64,000 bases of DNA from Episyrphus balteatus (Eukaryota > Arthropoda > Insecta > Diptera > Syrphidae), in contig NC_079136.1 of assembly GCF_945859705.1 (NCBI RefSeq), positions 127,135,027 through 127,199,026 of the forward strand, in the 5' to 3' direction. Below, piece by piece: positions 39,101 to 45,986 of this stretch. The first letter of the stretch is position 1; each line of letters starts with the position of its first letter. The position numbers and the translations under genes are program-made. The notes beneath the pieces were generated by a model. The model ran no database searches. It was not told the DNA's origin and saw only the letters and a program-made list of their open reading frames with translations.

Positions 39101-40553
39101 GAAACTTTAGCCGTGTTTCTTTGAAGTCGGTAGACTACAAGTGAGTAGAAATCTATTACAACAACTACAGATTCCTATCACATTCAGCAGAAGATCATCT
39201 GTTAGTAGTACTAGATCTACTACTCACATTCAAAGGAACGCGTCTATTATAGATCTGTTTGTGTACTTTTTTAATAAGAAAATAAAATTATCAACAATTC
39301 TTATTTCTAATTTTAAAATTTCTTTTTCTTTCTAGATGCCTTATCTTAATCCAGCTCGTTCGCTCGGACCATCATTTGTCCTCAATAAATGGGATAGTCA
39401 CTGGGTCTATTGGTTCGGACCAATGGTCGGTGGCATTGCTTCTGGTCTTCTCTTCGAATACATTTTCAATTCACGTCGCAGTCATCGTAAATCTAAAGAA
39501 AGCATGGATAACGATTCATCCAGTATGCACTCCGAAGACGCACTCAACTACGACATGGACATGGAAAAACAACAAATGCAAAATCCCAAATTCCAAGGTA
39601 CTCAATATCGTGCCCCGACTGGAACTCTCACCCAACAAGGTGGCTACTGTCAGAATTTATATACCACAGCACCGTTGACCAAATTCGAACAACCAGAACC
39701 ACTGTATGGTGGAACTCGTTCAATGTACTGCCGTTCACCACCTCTAACTAGGACCAATTTAAATCGATCACAATCGGTTTATGCAAAGAGTAATACTGCC
39801 ATTAATCGTGATATTGTTCCACGGCCGGGACCATTGGTGCCTGCTCAAAGTTTGTATCCGTTGCGTGTGTCTCAGGTGCAAAATACTCATTTGCAGAATC
39901 AAAATGTACAAAATCAAATGCAACAACGTTCGGAGAGTATTTATGGTATGAGAGGTTCAACACGTCAATCACAACAACAGCAACAACATCACCAACAACA
40001 ACAGCAACAACAACAGCAAATGCAACAACAAGCTGAAAGACCTCAAGAATCTCAGGGTTTCCAACCTGTTTATGGAACACGTCACAATCCTACCCCTAAC
40101 GATGGTGGACTTAAATTCGATAGACGTCCCGAATCGGTTTATGGTCTAACTCAACCTCGTGGACGTGGACAATCTGCACAATCCGATGACAGTTCGTATG
40201 GATCGTATCATGGATCTGCGATAACTCCTCCAGCTAGAAATCCAAATGGTGAGGTTATGATGTACATTCCACCTCCACAACCCACACAACAACAAACACA
40301 CCAACATCAACAACAACAGCAGCAACAACAACAACAACAGCAACAACAACAGCAGCAACAACAACTCATTCGAACGCAATCAGAGAGAAAAGTCTCCGCT
40401 CCAGTGGTGAGTGCTTCATCGCAGCAAACTCAACAAAGTGTTGTTGATGGACGACAACAAACTGTCACATATTCCACCTCAGGTCAGGGACCACCAACTC
40501 AACAAATGGTTTCAGCACAACACTATAGCATGATGCCAATGAGACAAAATTAG
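926..40553 (+). CDS. bib: big brain (BIB), neurogenic MIP/aquaporin-family membrane channel, five coding exons
   Basis: Join 926-1113, 5549-5715, 7388-7514, 36025-36232, 39336-40553; 1908 nt, 635 residues plus TAG. Every junction is GT-AG, and the phases (2, 1, 2, 0) carry one open frame through. The product is a six-helix MIP protein with two half-helix pore motifs, AHINPAV (NPA at residues 123-125) and LNPARS (NPA at 235-237). The N-terminal cytoplasmic part (about 1-62) and the core (63-275) match Drosophila BIB almost residue for residue from memory. The long Gln/Ser/Tyr-rich tail (about 275-635) keeps BIB blocks such as RSQSVYAKSN and RTQSERKVSAP. BIB acts at the plasma membrane and in endosomes to promote Notch signalling in lateral inhibition, and conducts cations rather than water. 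Glu68 aligns with the first-helix glutamate studied as Glu71 in the fly. I chose the ATG at 926 (MADESL) over the in-frame ATG at 914 because BIB starts there. The fly protein is somewhat longer, mainly in tail Gln runs. Confidence 0.97.
1433..2290 (+). repeat. Degenerate ~140-bp tandem repeat, block 1, core TGGCGCCCAAC
   Basis: There are seven copies of the core, starting at 1433 (TGGCGCTTAAC), 1574, 1720, 1854 (TGGCGCCTAAC), 1977, 2176 and 2269. Spacings are 141, 146, 134, 123, 199 and 93 bp. Most cores are preceded by AAA and followed by a GAGATTT-like or TAAGATTTC-like tail. The first 11 bases of the core are complementary to the 3' end (with CCA) of insect tRNA-Lys, the usual primer-binding site of gypsy-type retroelements. 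Confidence 0.85.
4217..4930 (+). repeat. ~143-bp tandem repeat, block 2, core TGGCGCCCAACGYGAGATTT
   Basis: Cores start at 4217, 4357 (degenerate), 4480, 4623, 4767 and 4910, with spacings of 140, 123, 143, 144 and 143 bp. The whole unit is repeated: each core is preceded by TGAATTTAAAAAG and followed by a poly(T) run, then TTTATTTGTACAAACGAGGG. It is better preserved than the block at 1433-2290 and clearly the same family. Confidence 0.9.
5549..5715 (+). CDS. bib: bib coding exon 2 (helices 1-2)
   Basis: The acceptor is TTACAG|GTCAAT and the donor is CTCTG|GTAAGT. The exon completes Arg63 and encodes residues 64-118 plus one base of Gly119. It covers helix 1 (ECLASFFYVFIVCG) and the Gly/Ala/Ser-rich helix 2 (GASVSSVLLATALASG), ending just before the first NPA loop. 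Phase 2 in and phase 1 out fit both neighbours. Confidence 0.95.
5716..7387 (+). other. bib: bib intron 2 (1672 bp)
   Basis: This GT-AG intron of phase 1 contains a long poly(T) run (6102-6137) and a C-run at about 7137-7147. I see no gene or RNA feature in it. Confidence 0.88.
7388..7514 (+). CDS. bib: bib coding exon 3 (first NPA loop and helix 3)
   Basis: The acceptor is AAACAG|GTGCAC and the donor is TATGG|GTAAGT. The exon encodes GAHINPAVTLASCVIR and the helix YITAQCGGGIAGAALLYG (residues 119-161). The NPA at 123-125 is the first pore signature. It is followed by the 28.5-kb intron 3. Confidence 0.95.
13531..14228 (+). repeat. Tandem direct duplication, unit about 354-359 bp
   Basis: CTATTTTGAAAAAGTCTTCA starts at 13531 and again at 13885. 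The two copies remain nearly identical through TTAATTCGTCTGATATTTTT and CCATAACCCAGTAATTAC (ending near 13867 and 14223). They differ mainly in A-run length, scattered substitutions and a short insertion. Copy 1 is 13531-13884 and copy 2 is 13885 to about 14228. No coding potential is evident. Confidence 0.9.
14430..14620. promoter_or_regulatory. GC-richer island inside bib intron 3, possible enhancer or alternative promoter
   Basis: A purine-rich GAGAGA/AAAGAGAGAAAACGAG stretch is followed by a GC-rich block with repeated CGACGA and CCGACC words and a small palindrome, CGACGAATTATCGTCG. The composition resembles a fly promoter or 5' UTR more than the surrounding intron. There is no open frame and no clear core-promoter motif, so this is only a compositional call. 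Confidence 0.25.
19454..19565. mobile_element. Palindromic TA-flanked miniature element, degenerate copy
   Basis: It has the family's internal signature: GAGTAGAAATCTAGTACTAC, then CTACTCGAGAAGATCATGTG, then GTAGTACTAGATTTATTAG. The outer GTTCCTTTGGAGGTGG ends are eroded or missing. Confidence 0.65.
24258..24293. mobile_element. Right-end fragment of the TA-flanked palindromic miniature element
   Basis: CATGAGTAGTCTACCGCCACC followed shortly by AAAGGAGCACGGCTA is the family's right terminus. It lies about 105 bp before a full long-type copy. Confidence 0.6.
24398..24581. mobile_element. Palindromic miniature element, long subtype (about 184 bp)
   Basis: The left end is GCCCTGTTCCTTTGGGAGGC and the right end is CCACCTCCAATGGAACAAGG CTA. 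The long-subtype core (CAATGGAACGCACTTTCAAC, then CGTATCTACTCGGGAAGAAG) lies between them. The same core is present at 38713 and 44955. Confidence 0.85.
29844..29995. mobile_element. Palindromic miniature element, short subtype (about 152 bp)
   Basis: It starts TAGCCACGTTCCTTTGGAGG and ends CTACCTCCAAAAAAACGCGG CTA. The interior keeps ACACATGATCTTCTTCTTAA. TA flanks on both sides suggest a TA target duplication. Confidence 0.85.
32727..32945. mobile_element. Degenerate or rearranged copies of the palindromic miniature element
   Basis: A right terminus (TAGTTTACCACCTCCAATGT, then GCGGC) at 32727-32757 is followed at once by a second diverged copy (32758-32945) with CATGAGTAG, GATCTAGTACATTTACTGCT and GACATGATCTTCTGCTCG. 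These are either two partial copies or one rearranged insertion. Confidence 0.6.
35500..35640. mobile_element. Degenerate copy of the palindromic miniature element
   Basis: It contains GAGTAGAAATCTAGTACTAC, then CAGAAGATCATGCGCTAATT, then GTTGTACTAGATCTACTAAT. The outer ends are not recognisable. It lies immediately upstream of the best-preserved copy. Confidence 0.6.
35657..35809. mobile_element. Best-preserved palindromic miniature element, short subtype (153 bp)
   Basis: It starts TAGTCCCGTTCCATTGGAGG and ends CCACCTCCAATGGAACAGGG CTA. The halves are imperfect inverted repeats (ACTCATGAGTAGATCTAGTA against TACTAGATTTCTACTCACGA). It is non-coding. A TA pair at both edges suggests TA target-site duplication, as in Tc1/mariner-type non-autonomous elements. 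It lies about 215 bp before bib exon 4. Confidence 0.9.
36025..36232 (+). CDS. bib: bib coding exon 4 (helices 4-5)
   Basis: The acceptor is TTACAG|TGTAAC and the donor is GTCTCG|GTAAGT. The exon encodes residues 161-230, including PGYQGNLQAAISHSA, the helix ERFGVEFILTFVVVLSYFVS and LGNAALSIGAAYSACSFVS. It ends in phase 0, directly before the MPYLNPARS exon. Confidence 0.95.
38518..38624. mobile_element. 5'-truncated long-subtype palindromic miniature element
   Basis: GCGATTTCCAATGGAATGCA, then TTTCAACGAAAGAAGAAGAG, then GTAGTTTACCACCTCCAGG: the core and right half of the long subtype, with the left terminus missing. Confidence 0.7.
38713..38882. mobile_element. Long-subtype palindromic miniature element, right end truncated
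   Basis: It starts TAGCCCTGTTCCTTTGGGAG, keeps the GCACTTTCAACGAATTCAAT core and CGTATCTACTCGGGAAGAAG, and stops at TAGTAGACTACCAC without the final CTCCAATGGAAC. Confidence 0.8.
39108..39246. mobile_element. Short-subtype palindromic miniature element (about 139 bp)
   Basis: It starts TAGCCGTGTTTCTTTGAAGT and ends CACATTCAAAGGAACGCGTC TA. The inner GAGTAGAAATCT and CAGCAGAAGATCAT blocks are retained. It lies about 90 bp before bib exon 5. Confidence 0.8.
39336..40553 (+). CDS. bib: bib coding exon 5 (second NPA, helix 6, long Gln-rich cytoplasmic tail)
   Basis: The acceptor is TTCTAG|ATGCCT; the exon encodes residues 231-635 and stop TAG at 40551-40553. It carries the second NPA (235-237), helix 6 (about 252-274) and the cytoplasmic tail. 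The tail has two Gln/His runs (about residues 442-466 and 542-573), encoded by mixed CAA/CAG codons. It also has a repeated Ser/Glu-x-Tyr-Gly theme (EPLYGG, ESIYGM, QPVYGT, ESVYGL, SSYGSY). The first codon, ATG, is an internal Met, not a start. The Gln runs are likely length-variable. Confidence 0.96.
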   Translation: MPYLNPARSLGPSFVLNKWDSHWVYWFGPMVGGIASGLLFEYIFNSRRSHRKSKESMDNDSSSMHSEDALNYDMDMEKQQMQNPKFQGTQYRAPTGTLTQQGGYCQNLYTTAPLTKFEQPEPLYGGTRSMYCRSPPLTRTNLNRSQSVYAKSNTAINRDIVPRPGPLVPAQSLYPLRVSQVQNTHLQNQNVQNQMQQRSESIYGMRGSTRQSQQQQQHHQQQQQQQQQMQQQAERPQESQGFQPVYGTRHNPTPNDGGLKFDRRPESVYGLTQPRGRGQSAQSDDSSYGSYHGSAITPPARNPNGEVMMYIPPPQPTQQQTHQHQQQQQQQQQQQQQQQQQQQLIRTQSERKVSAPVVSASSQQTQQSVVDGRQQTVTYSTSGQGPPTQQMVSAQHYSMMPMRQN

Positions 40554-42000
40554 AAATTAGAAAAATTCTAGTTGGTATTTCTCTCCCGCCAACACTAGGC
40601 ACACCCATAATTCTTCCGATTAGTATTTTAAGTTTGTTACTTTGTAGATTTTTTTTTTTGTAGAGATGTGACTTTTTTATTGGAACCTTAAACCTAGCAT
40701 TAAAAATTGAGTTATTGTCAATAAATGAATGATCTTGCGGGATCCTAGCTGCTAGTCACAAATGGAATCATGTGGAACTTACTCAATCACTAATCAATTG
40801 TGTAACATAACAAACAATGATGGCTGATATGGAGATTTGATTGTGGTTAAATCTAGTACTATTTATAGATAATTTTTAAATCGGGTGTCAAAATAGATGC
40901 GTGCCTTTGAAGGATGGTAGACTACTCATAAGTATATCTAGTACTACAAAAAACAAATTATCTTCTGTTTAAGTAGATAGGATAATGTAATTGTTGTACT
41001 AGATTTCTACCCCTGAGTAGTCTACAACCTCTAAAGAAACGCGGCATAAAGAATACAAGATTCGTTTGTTTACTTTTCTTCTATTTGTTAACCAAATAAA
41101 TGTAAAAAAAAAACAAAGTTTTGACAGTTCTTTTGTCATAATTGACTTTTCACGAAATGTATACAAGATTTTACCATGATCATTCCTCTTGAGCTTGTTG
41201 ATCCACTTTGTTATGTCAAACAAGTAGAAATGTAAACTTTTTGTTTTATCTCACTGCCACCTATTGTCACTCTCTTGAACATGCATAGTTCATTTTTTTT
41301 TAAATTCAAACTAAAAAAAGTTCATTAAGGAGAACCATTAAATAAACATAAATCAAACCCTTGACTGATTTCTTGTATTTAAAAATAAAATAAAAAGAAC
41401 TAACTAAATAATTAAATATATAATAATAATTGATTTATACATATTAAATATAAGAAATATGTTCAAAAATTCTATTGAAACTAGAAATCGTAGGTATTCA
41501 ACGAAATCTCGCTTGTAATCGATTAAAAAAAAAAAAAAAAAAAAAAAAACAAAAACCAGAAGACAAAAAAAAATAAAACAGTTTGTATATTATTATTTTA
41601 TTTATGTTTTATTTATGTTTTCTTTTTATATTTTTAAATCTTTTATATACAAAGAAATAATACAAATGCTTAATTTTGTTTTAAATTTTATTAAAAAAAA
41701 AGTGTAAATAATTTTTGTTTTTTATTTCTTATTTGTTTTATATTTTAGAATTTTTTTTTTAGTTATTTACAAATATAAAAACGAATATAGATCATAAGTT
41801 TAAGTTAATCGAGATTAAAAAAAAATAATATAAAATTTAAATCTCTTAAGACATGAGACTTTATTATGTATGTAAATGTAGGAGAAAAAAAAACAAACAA
41901 AAATAAATAAATTGCTATATTTAAGAACCTCAAATTATATCTGCACGTAATTATTATTAATTGTGAATAAAAACGAGTTAAACTTTAAAAAACCGATAGT
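40554..42000 (+). other. bib: bib 3' UTR and downstream AT-rich region
   Basis: Non-coding sequence follows the bib stop codon. A candidate polyadenylation signal, AATAAA, lies at 40720-40725; more distal AATAAA words occur, for example near 41967. A miniature element (40894-41046) lies in this interval, so if the distal site is used the element would be in the bib mRNA. A long poly(A) run lies at about 41524-41551. Confidence 0.55.
40894..41046. mobile_element. Short-subtype palindromic miniature element downstream of bib
   Basis: It starts TAGATGCGTGCCTTTGAAGG and ends CTACAACCTCTAAAGAAACG CGGC. It carries TACTCATAAGTATATCTAGT and its inverted partner TACTAGATTTCTACCCCTGA. It is possibly within the bib 3' UTR. 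Confidence 0.8.
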
Positions 42001-43350
42001 ACTGTTTTTTTTTTTTTTGTATCTAATATTGTTTCCTTTTCTGATGACGCAGCAAGACAGCCATAAAGCTAGATCGGATTCTGTTAAGACAAGCGTTCAA
42101 GCATGTGAGTTTTAAGCTGGACTCTGTGCATAAATCCGCTGAAATACTTTAAACAAAATTCAGCAAAATCGGAGATTTTTGAATGAGAGCTAAAATTTAT
42201 TTCGATCCGCATACTTGGCTTTAAAATGTAGAAAAAGCTAACAGACCGATAAACAGACAGACAGAACTACGATAATTGTAATTCAAATTATTTGCAGGTT
42301 GTCCACATACACTGTGGCGTATACGTGCTTTTTTTATTTATTGGCCTTTTTTGAAACTGCATGTGCAAAAGTAAGAGGAGAAGTACGATTGATGAAGCTA
42401 GAAAATTTATGTTCTGCAATATGGCTCGAACTGAAACCCTTCTTATGAAAAGATATGTAAATATTTTTTTTGAGTATGGGAGAGCGGGACTAACATTAAC
42501 AGGCAGGACTAAAATGTGAATGAAATGTGAAAGTGTAAGTTATAGGTTTGGTTCTAAATTCTGCCATTTAAAAAAATGTTTACACATTTTTCAAAGTTCT
42601 GCCAAATATGTAAATTAGGATTGGTAGGTATAACTTTTAAGAAATTTTTATTGACACATACAAACAAAATTTTCAAAAGTTTGATTTTTTTATCAATCCA
42701 AAAGTGAGTAATTCGAAAATTTAATATAATAACTCCTTTAACGCTCCAATAAAAAAAAATTCTTGGAAATAAGTTGAGTCACTCAAGTGATTTAGGAGAA
42801 AGAAATTAAGAAAATGGTTCTATGAAAGGTACCATTGATAACGGTTCAAAAAATGTTTGTATATGAAAAGAATTACTTTATTTTCCATAGAACATAAATT
42901 TATTTTAATCCAAACCTTTAGAGCCATTTTGGGAAAAAACAACATATTGGTTGTATAGTAAGTACCTCTAATTCAATTTTCCCTCTAGGGAATCTACCAA
43001 AACAAATAACTAACAAGTTTAAACTAAATCGCTGAAGTGCTTTTGGCTATATCTCAAGATAGAGATAGGTAGATACACAGACAGGCCGAATCACGAGACC
43101 TACTTTTTTTCGCATTCGCTATCAACTCAATGTCATGTGTGATATTCGAGTTTTTTTACGAATTCTAATCTTGCCCTCTATATAGTACATATATATTATG
43201 CGTTTTTCTTTTTTAGTCCCGAACAGGGCACAGAGCAGGGCCTGAGTTAATAGGGCTCGCTCTGAACTTAGTACAACCTGAGAACCCCGAACAGTTTAAG
43301 AAACACAATTAAGCACTGCCACTGGACTGTCAGTATATCAATTTTTTTTT
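42001..43350. other. Intergenic sequence with decayed repeat traces
   Basis: No gene is seen. Traces such as AACAGACAGACAGAAC (about 42250) and ACACAGACAGGCCGAATCAC (about 43075), each near a TCGCATTCGCTATCA-like word, resemble decayed members of the repeat family at 43758 and 60616. Confidence 0.4.
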
Positions 43351-43376
43351 TAATAAACTGTCAAAATTGTTAACTT

Positions 43377-44660
43377 TTGTCGAATTCCTTTCAATGCAAA
43401 AATCGAATTTTCGGCGATCTTGAAGAGAATTTTTTTTGAAAATCATGTTCCATAGAAAAAAAATCGGCTCAAACGAAGCAGAATTCGAATTTTTTTTAAT
43501 CCCTCTTTTTTGAGAGATTTACACGGATTTGCACACACACTTGGAACATTTGACATTTCTCAAACGTCAAGCTGAAAAATTGCTTCGTGTTGTTTGTTTA
43601 TTTGAGAACACCAACATCAAATAAAGTGTAAATTAAAATATGAAATAAATAAAAAAAAACAATGTGCGATCAAAATATATTTTTTCCTGGCATGCTTCTT
43701 GTGAAAAAGTCCAATTACTGTGACTTTTCTTCCCGTGATTGTCTTCAGGAATTTTTTTACTTGCTCTATAGGGCAAGTATTGGTTTCGTGTCCAAAAAAA
43801 AAATTGAGGTTTTAATCAAAACCAACATTACGATGATGGAGAATTCCGAAAAAGTGAGTCCCACAATTCCGTCCGTGCGTCTGTGCGTCTGTGCGGTTGT
43901 GCGTCCATCTGTACACATTTCCACAGCCTAAACGGGTGGACGGATTTTCTTCAAATTTGGTACAGATAATTTTTATGGAATTTTGAAAGTTGGTTTTTTT
44001 TTGTTTTTTTATATCTCGCTTAGAACGTATACCTCCCATACAAAAAAATACGATATTACGAATTTCTCGAAAACGGCTCTAACGATTTTGATTAAACTTT
44101 GTATACGTAATATTTAAAGCAGTGGCAATAAAACTGCATTTTTATTTTTTCTCAAAAAAGTCAAATAACAAAAAAAAATGTTTTTCATTTAACAAAATTT
44201 TGCCATGAATGTCGGCTCTTCCCCAATATCAATTTTTTTTTAAATTTAGATCCAGCTTTTAAAATATACAAGTAGACTAACATAAAAGTGCTTTGAGCTG
44301 CAAGAGCAAGTACGTGCGACCCCAGTCGTGCATTTTATTTTCTCTGTAAAACCACAGCATACGGCCAAAATAATTAACCATCTAGGTACTTCATCTTCAC
44401 TCAGATCTCAATAATATCTCCAATTTCCTATTGATTTTGATTAAATTAAATTAATATTACCGACAAAAATAAACAAAATTATTGATCAAAGGGAACTCTG
44501 TATTATTTTGCAGAAATTGTTTTGATTTCAGCTTGACGTTCGTGTAAAAATTGTTGTCAAATAACACACATACAATCGCAAAAAGAATTCGGTCTGTTTT
44601 CATGTTCCTTTTTAACACCAAAAATTCGATTTTTTTGATTGAAAGGAATTCGACATTTGT
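43377..44660. mobile_element. Element with degenerate inverted arms, interrupted by another repeat
   Basis: The left arm (about 43377-43580) begins TGTCGAATTCCTTTCAATGC. The right arm (about 44530-44660) ends with its reverse complement, ATTGAAAGGAATTCGACA. A second shared block, AACGTCAAGCTGAAA, is at 43563 on + and near 44535 on the complement. The 585-bp repeat at 43758-44342 sits between the arms, implying a nested insertion. Confidence 0.55.
43758..44342 (+). mobile_element. Dispersed repeat, copy A (TACTTGCTC...GAGCAAGTA family)
   Basis: It starts TACTTGCTCTATAGGGCAAG, then TGAGGTTTTAATCAAAACCA ACATTACGATGATGGAGAA, a CGTCTGTGCG-rich stretch and TTCTCGAAAACGGCTCTAAC. It ends GCAAGAGCAAGTACGTGCGA followed by AGTCGTGCATTTTATTTT. 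Start and end share a short inverted match, TACTTGCTC/GAGCAAGTA. It is non-coding; class uncertain. A clear second copy is at 60616-61274. Confidence 0.75.
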
Positions 44661-44954
44661 TTATCAAGAATTTTTCCTGAAGTTATAGCTGCGCTCGCTC
44701 GATCTGCTCGGTTATTTTTTACCGATTTCAACGAGCGAGCCCTGATCGAGCTCAGAGCTAAAATGAAAATATAATTTTGGAGCGCTCCGAGCTAAAAAAG
44801 TAACACAGTTCTTTTTTTGACAGCTCAGCTCCCCGCTCGGGGCTAAAAAAGAAAAAAGCCTATTGCAAGTTAAAAGTGAGACATCTACACACATGCTGAT
44901 TTCAATAATTTGGGTTAAAATGTGATACCGTTATTTTGCATTTACTTTCATCAC

Positions 44955-45145
44955 TAGCCCTGTATTCCTTTGGGAGGTGGTAAAGTACTACAAGTAGTTT
45001 ACTAGCGATTTTCAATGGAACGCACTTTCAACGAATTCAATACAAATCGTATCTACTCGGGAAGAAGAGTATGAGTAGATGATAGTACTAGATTAACCAA
45101 AACATCTACTAGTAGTAAACTACCGCCACCAATTTAACAGGGCTA
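44955..45145. mobile_element. Long-subtype palindromic miniature element, complete (191 bp)
   Basis: It starts TAGCCCTGTATTCCTTTGGG and ends CTACCGCCACCAATTTAACA GGGCTA. It has the same CGCACTTTCAACGAATTCAA and CGTATCTACTCGGGAAGAAG core as the copy at 24398. It lies about 620 bp upstream of the LCMT1 start codon. Confidence 0.85.
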
Positions 45146-45767
45146 CTATCATTTTTATAACGACTCATTAAATTTAAATTTGCTCAGCGCCCTCTATAGA
45201 ACATTCTTAAAAACATTTCTTCAATATCATATTCTCCAACCATTATACCATCACAACTTCTCAAACCGCAATGTCACTCAATTCTCTCCCAATCTACTAC
45301 AATTCCAATTGGAATTTGCGCCGGTCAATTAATTCAGCAACAGAACCAAAAAAAAAAAAAAGACAACAGTCAGCTGTCAAAATTCTTCCTAAAATCTCCC
45401 AAAAAGCGGAAGCAAAAACTTGATCAAAAGTTAAAAATTAAACAAATTCCAACAAAAAAAAAACAATACTAATTAAACAAAAATAAATATCTAAAATAAA
45501 TAAAATTAACATTTTGAAATAAAATCTTGTGCACATTCAAGTGAAATTTTGCATTCAAGTGAAGGACGTTTCATTTTTTTTTTGTATTCAAATCACTCTT
45601 GTAACATTTGAAGCTTCTTTCTCCCCAAGGAGGAGACATACAAAATTATTATAATTTTTCAAGGTTGCACAAAAATAAAAGGCAGCCACTTGCACTTTTT
45701 TAACCCTTACCTTTTTCCAACCCAATCTTTTTGTAATAATAAAAAAAAAAAAGAAGAGAAATTAGAA
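45146..45767 (+). promoter_or_regulatory. Upstream region and 5' leader of the LCMT1 gene
   Basis: This non-coding interval lies between the miniature element and the LCMT1 start codon. It should contain the promoter and 5' UTR. I see no clear TATA box. A palindromic CAGTCAGCTGTCAAAA lies at about 45368. The transcription start cannot be placed. Confidence 0.35.
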
Positions 45768-45986
45768 ATGGAACCGCCAAGCACATTCCATCCATGCGAC
45801 GAAGCGGTTATTGCAACAAATGACGATGCCAGTGATTGCAAGAGAAGCGCCGTCCGACTGGGCTACTGGAAGGATGATTACATTGGTTTTTTCGTTCGCA
45901 ATCAGGAGCGCAAAGCCCCGGAAATCAATCGGGGCTATTTTGCACGGGTCAAGGGCGTCGAAATGTGTGTAGAGAAGTTCCTCAAG
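45768..45986 (+). CDS. LCMT1 coding exon 1
   Basis: This exon encodes residues 1-73, ending CVEKFLK with donor AAG|GTCAGT in phase 0. It contains the DEAV...DASDCKR and ERKAPEINRGYFAR blocks typical of the LCMT N-terminal lid and SAM-contact region. Confidence 0.94.

Larger units (their letters stand above)
36233..39335 (+). other. bib: bib intron 4 (3103 bp)
   Basis: This GT-AG intron of phase 0 holds a short fragment (about 36261-36306) and three larger copies of the palindromic miniature element (38518, 38713, 39108). The rest is AT-rich sequence without a supported gene. Confidence 0.9.

Noticed and set aside
45690..45767. Open frame extending upstream of the LCMT1 ATG
   Set aside because: It begins without an ATG and encodes a Phe/Lys-rich stretch foreign to the family. 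The first in-frame ATG is at 45768.
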